From assembly GCA_013298325.1 (NCBI GenBank), contig JAAFHJ010000120.1, positions 1-10,261 of the forward strand: a DNA stretch of 10,261 nucleotides, in the 5' to 3' direction. The notes below the pieces were generated by a model, which was not told the DNA's origin, searched no databases, and saw only the letters and a list, made by a program, of their open reading frames with translations. The translations under genes and the position numbers were made by a program. This DNA comes from Myxococcales bacterium. GTDB taxonomy: Bacteria; Myxococcota_A; Polyangia; Polyangiales; Polyangiaceae. Every line of letters starts with the position of its first letter. Position 1 is the first letter of the stretch. Of this stretch, positions 7,509 through 10,261 are shown piece by piece.

Positions 7509-8569
7509 TGTTCGTAGAGATCCGACTCAACAACCTTCGGCTTCCGCTTGGCCGGCGCGAACCCATAAGATCCTGAAAAACCAAACCAAGGGCCGGTGAG
7601 GCCCCAACCAAACGAGAAGCGGCTCGAGAACTCTTTCGAAGGCTTAAAGCGGAAACCGAATTCCGGCGTCAGCACCGGAAGGAGGACCGGCTTGTAGCCG
7701 CCGTTGAACCAATTCGGCTCGTTGTAGCCGCCGACTTTGGCGACGTCGGCGTTTGAGTGGCCCGCCTTCGTACAACCGGCATAGGACGTCCCAGGGGTAG
7801 GCCCCTGATTTTCCGTCTGGCACTGGTTGTAGGTCTTCCCGTTGTTGCCTTTGTACTGGCCCTTCCCGGTCGTATCTTCGTAGACCCAATTGATCATGAG
7901 CTTGTCGAAGACGACGCCCATGCCGACGCCGAGGCCGTATTCAAAGTCGACCCCTTTATCGATTCTCGCCGACCAGAGGACGTCCACCTGCCCATTGACC
8001 GACTTGAGGCTGGAGTTGATGACGCTCCAATTGCCCTCGACGCCGTCAGGCTTCCCCTTCTCCAAGAAGAGGATGTCTTTTGACGTGCCGTACTCAATGT
8101 ACGAGAGCGACGGGATGACGCTCATGCCGCCGCGGCGAATTTCGTAGTGGATGCCAACTTCGTGAGAAGTGAGGCCACCGCCCTGCTTTACGAACGATTC
8201 TACAAGGAATTTCGGAACGATGTGTGCCCGGTACTGAGCGCCAAGGAAACGATAGGTGTAGTTCTCACGCTCCTCGACGGCGTAAGGGTCGCCAGCAGCG
8301 GCCTCTTTTACGGAGGCCTTCTTTGCAGCCGCATGCTCTTTCTTGCGCGGGTCACCGTCGTCCGCTTTGGAGGAATCCTCCGCGGCGACCTCGGTCTTCA
8401 CGGCGGCATCCTTCCCCGCTTCGACCTTCTTTGAATCGCTCTTTCCGGCGTCTTCTTTGGAAGGTTCGGTCTTTTTCTCGTCAGCCTTTTTCGCCGGCGG
8501 AACGTCAGCAAAGGCCTGGGAGGCGAAGAGAAGCGTGGCGGCGCCGGCAAGAATGCGTGTGTACTGCAT
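7505..8569 (-). CDS. Secreted outer-membrane beta-barrel-like protein with long charged linker
   Basis: This is a 354-residue protein. The Sec signal peptide is residues 1-21 (MQYTRILAGAATLLFASQAFA, cut before DVPP). Residues 22 to about 95 are a low-complexity Lys/Ala/Glu/Asp linker. From about 104 onward there are alternating, aromatic-rich beta segments (YTYRFLGAQYRAHIV, VIPSLSYIEYGT, DFEYGLGVGMGVVFD, PEFGFRFKP, SRFSFGWGLTGPWFGFSGSYGF), typical of an outer-membrane barrel. A Gly/Asn-rich loop near 235-290 holds the only two cysteines (C250, C266), possibly a disulfide. The ATG at 8569 is preferred over a GTG at 8581, since GTGAG sits 7 bases before it and the signal peptide then starts correctly. 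No family name is recognised. Its stop overlaps the start of the giant regulator by 4 bases and it follows the coiled-coil gene by 8, so it is an operon partner of both. Confidence 0.8.
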   Translation of the reverse strand: MQYTRILAGAATLLFASQAFADVPPAKKADEKKTEPSKEDAGKSDSKKVEAGKDAAVKTEVAAEDSSKADDGDPRKKEHAAAKKASVKEAAAGDPYAVEERENYTYRFLGAQYRAHIVPKFLVESFVKQGGGLTSHEVGIHYEIRRGGMSVIPSLSYIEYGTSKDILFLEKGKPDGVEGNWSVINSSLKSVNGQVDVLWSARIDKGVDFEYGLGVGMGVVFDKLMINWVYEDTTGKGQYKGNNGKTYNQCQTENQGPTPGTSYAGCTKAGHSNADVAKVGGYNEPNWFNGGYKPVLLPVLTPEFGFRFKPSKEFSSRFSFGWGLTGPWFGFSGSYGFAPAKRKPKVVESDLYEQ

Positions 8570-8577
8570 AGAAAATC

Positions 8578-8856
8578 TCACTTCTCGCTGTTCTTATCGG
8601 CTTCGAGGCGACTCACTTCGTCTTCAAGACGACGAATCGTGCGCTTCAAATCCTTCACTTCGTCCTGCGTGGCGACGTTCATCGCCTTGGCGAGCTTCTG
8701 AGCCCCCTCTTCCGCGATCCCCTGCACCTTCCCCGGCACAGCCATGACCTGCATGACCCCCTGCATCACGCGCGGGTCCTGCATCACCTTCTGGACGCGC
8801 GGATCGCCGAGAAGTGCCATTCCTTGCTTCAACAACTGCTTCTTGAGAGACGACAT
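8578..8856 (-). CDS. Small DP-repeat and coiled-coil protein, phasin-like layout
   Basis: This is a 92-residue cytoplasmic protein with no signal or membrane segment. The start at 8856 follows GAAAGGA with 7-base spacing; a longer frame starting at 8940 lacks this. The N-terminal half has two nearly identical nine-residue units, DPRVQKVMQ (18-26) and DPRVMQGVM (27-35), followed by an amphipathic helix (QGIAEEGAQKLAKAM). The C-terminal part (about 62-88) is a charged heptad coiled coil beginning TQDEVKDLKRTIRRLEDEV. A short helical part plus a terminal coiled coil resembles small phasins and UbiK-like accessory proteins, and the Asp-Pro repeats recall the DP motifs of STI1 domains. None of these is proven. 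It probably oligomerises and may act as an adaptor or granule or membrane-surface protein. It is the first gene of the operon with the beta-barrel protein and the giant regulator. Confidence 0.75.
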   Translation of the reverse strand: MSSLKKQLLKQGMALLGDPRVQKVMQDPRVMQGVMQVMAVPGKVQGIAEEGAQKLAKAMNVATQDEVKDLKRTIRRLEDEVSRLEADKNSEK

Positions 8857-8863
8857 GCGACGG

Positions 8864-8870
8864 TCCTTTC
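8864..8870 (-). promoter_or_regulatory. Ribosome binding site of the coiled-coil protein gene
   Basis: On the minus strand GAAAGGA lies 7 bases before the ATG at 8856. It is the best Shine-Dalgarno match in the window and fixes the start of the 92-residue protein, excluding the 84-base longer frame. The remaining leader (8871-8959) shows no convincing -10/-35 or sigma-54 promoter, although the terminator before it means a promoter should lie in this stretch. Confidence 0.7.
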
Positions 8871-8959
8871 CTCGGCCTTCCGCTGTGGCGGCGCGAAGTG
8901 TGCGCGGGTGTGCCATGCGAGGCCGGTGTGTGCAACCCATGTGCGCCGCATCGCGCTAC

Positions 8960-8996
8960 AAAAAAAAGGAAGAGCGCCCCGGCGGAGCGCTCTTCC
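8960..8996 (-). terminator. Rho-independent terminator after prkA
   Basis: On the minus strand the transcript reads GGAAGAGCGC, a 9-base GC-rich loop, GCGCTCTTCC, then eight consecutive U residues. The stem is ten perfect base pairs and the U-run follows it directly. It begins 28 bases after the prkA stop codon. There is no T-run on the plus-strand side, so it acts for minus-strand transcription only. It separates prkA from the downstream operon. Confidence 0.95.
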
Positions 8997-9024
8997 ACGA
9001 TTGGCGGTCGCCAAGGCGCCGCGT

Positions 9025-10261
9025 TCAGTCTTTGGCGTCGCCACGCGCAAAGATCGAGGCGACGTAGTTGAGGACGTCGGTCGCCGAGACCTCGTTGTAG
9101 CCAAAGTTCTTCATGAGGCGCGACTTGATGACGTCGATTTTCTCCTGCGTTTCCTTGTCGATCACGGCAGACACAAGCGTCTTCAGCTTGATGCTGTCCT
9201 TCTGATCTTCGAACAGCTTCAGTTCGAGGGCGCGGCGGAGGCGATCGTTGGTGTTCCACTCGAAGCGCTTGCCATCGACGGCAAGCGCTCCGATGTAGTT
9301 CATGATCTCGCGCCGGAAGTCTTCTTTGCGATTGTCGGGAATTTCAATCTTCTCTTCAATCGACCGCATCAAGCGCTCATCGGGTTCTTCGTCCTGGCCC
9401 GTGTAGCGATTCTTCACACGCTCTTTGAGCGTGAATGCCTTAATATTGTCGATGTAGTTCCCCGCGAGCTTCGAGATTGCGTCCTCGTCCGCGCTAATCG
9501 CGCGCTGGACTTCATTCTTCACAATCTCTTCGTACTCGCGCTTTACAATCGAAATACACTCAGAGAAACGCTTCTTCTGCTCTTCGTTCGTGATGAGCGA
9601 GTGGTGCTTGAGCCCCTTCTCAAGCTCGTTGAGCACCATAAAGGGGTTGATGGTCCCCTCGCCGCCATCATTCACAAGGGCATTTGAGATCTTATCCTGC
9701 ACGTAGCGAGGGCTGACCCCTTCCATCCCCTCCCGCTTCGTCTCCTTGCGGAGCTCTTTCACAGTGTCCTGCGTGTACCCAGGAAGAACCTTCCCATCGT
9801 ACAGCTTCATCTTCTGAAGGATCGAAAGATTGTGCTTCTTCGGGTCTTCGAGGCGGGTAAGAACAGACCACATCGCGGCCACTTCGAGCGTATGCGGTGC
9901 GATGTGTTTCCCCCGCACTTTCTCGAGGTTGAAGTCCTTTGTGTAGATCTTCTGTTCCTCGGTAATCTTCGTGATGTACGGGATATCGATTTTGATCGTA
10001 CGGTCGCGAAGTGCCTCCATAAATTCGTTATTTAGGAGCTTCTTGTACTCGGCCTCATTCGTGTGACCGATGATGACCTCGTCGATATCTGTCTGCGCGA
10101 ACTTCTTTGGCTTGATCTTCCGCTCCTGGGAGGCCCCGAGAAGATCGTAGAGAAATGCTACGTCGAGCTTGAGGACTTCGATGAACTCAACGATGCCACG
10201 GTTTGCGATATTGAACTCACCGTCAAAATTGAAGGCGCGCGGGTCCGAATCGGAGCCGTAC
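9025..10261 (-). CDS. prkA: PrkA family AAA+ serine protein kinase, C-terminal part
   Basis: The last 411 residues are present; the 5' end, with the Walker A and B region of the AAA+ core, lies beyond the right edge. The visible part begins in the late AAA+ core: GEFNIANRGIVEFIEVLK, then IIGHTNEAEY (sensor-like Asn) and EALRDRTIKIDIPY (arginine-finger region), followed by EEQKIYTKDF. The rest is the helical PrkA C-terminal domain, containing YVQDKISNAL, NGGEGTINPF-like (NDGGEGTINPF) and NEVQRAISADEDAI. PrkA/YeaG proteins are linked to stationary-phase, nitrogen-starvation and sporulation responses. They were first described as Ser kinases, and an ATP-dependent protease activity has been reported for the Bacillus protein. 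The usual partners yeaH (DUF444) and spoVR are not downstream here; they may lie upstream, outside the window. The gene ends at a strong terminator. Confidence 0.96.
   Translation of the reverse strand, partial: YGSDSDPRAFNFDGEFNIANRGIVEFIEVLKLDVAFLYDLLGASQERKIKPKKFAQTDIDEVIIGHTNEAEYKKLLNNEFMEALRDRTIKIDIPYITKITEEQKIYTKDFNLEKVRGKHIAPHTLEVAAMWSVLTRLEDPKKHNLSILQKMKLYDGKVLPGYTQDTVKELRKETKREGMEGVSPRYVQDKISNALVNDGGEGTINPFMVLNELEKGLKHHSLITNEEQKKRFSECISIVKREYEEIVKNEVQRAISADEDAISKLAGNYIDNIKAFTLKERVKNRYTGQDEEPDERLMRSIEEKIEIPDNRKEDFRREIMNYIGALAVDGKRFEWNTNDRLRRALELKLFEDQKDSIKLKTLVSAVIDKETQEKIDVIKSRLMKNFGYNEVSATDVLNYVASIFARGDAKD

Noticed and set aside
8880..8920. Possible sigma-54 promoter in the leader of the coiled-coil gene (TGGCAC followed by CGC)
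   Set aside because: The spacing between GG and GC is 9 instead of 10 bases and the TTGC element is absent.
8857..8940. Longer N-terminus for the 92-residue coiled-coil protein (start at 8940)
   Set aside because: The extra 28 residues are Arg-rich and unstructured, and an ideal ribosome binding site precedes the ATG at 8856.

Overview
The window is a GC-rich bacterial chromosome segment with every gene on the minus strand. It most likely comes from a myxobacterium or a close relative (Myxococcota/Deltaproteobacteria). This placement is inferred from gene style: a eukaryote-like Ser/Thr kinase fused to a sigma-54 activator, a PrkA-type AAA+ protein, a lipoprotein peroxiredoxin and an Ala/Lys-rich outer-membrane protein. 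No rRNA or other phylogenetic marker is present. I saw no tRNA, CRISPR, insertion sequence or phage gene. Genes are tightly packed and no gap reaches 300 bases.

Reading in the direction of transcription (high to low coordinates), the window opens inside prkA (9025-10261, 5' end missing). prkA ends in a strong intrinsic terminator (8960-8996). After about 100 bases a new transcription unit starts: a 92-residue DP-repeat/coiled-coil protein (8578-8856), a secreted beta-barrel-like protein with a long charged linker (7505-8569), and a 1540-residue regulator (2886-7508). The regulator carries, in order, a Ser/Thr kinase, a P-loop ATPase, TPR-like helices, a GAF domain, a coiled coil, a sigma-54 AAA+ domain and a Fis-type HTH. 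The first two genes are 8 bases apart; the second and third overlap by 4 bases (GTGA), so these three look like one operon.

A 69-base gap leads to a Bcp/PrxQ peroxiredoxin with a lipoprotein signal (2217-2816). After another 78 bases comes a tightly coupled four-gene block. It holds a DUF2071 protein (1362-2138), a membrane-anchored methyltransferase-like protein (535-1365), a four-helix membrane protein (98-535) and the start of a probable DoxX-like membrane protein (1-113, running off the window). Its junctions are ATGA, TGATG and a 16-base overlap.

Two parts deserve most attention. One is the envelope-protein/giant-regulator operon, which may form an envelope-linked signalling unit that turns on sigma-54 promoters. 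The other is the coupled DUF2071/methyltransferase/membrane cluster, which looks like an uncharacterised membrane-associated pathway. Both readings are inferences from domain content and gene coupling.
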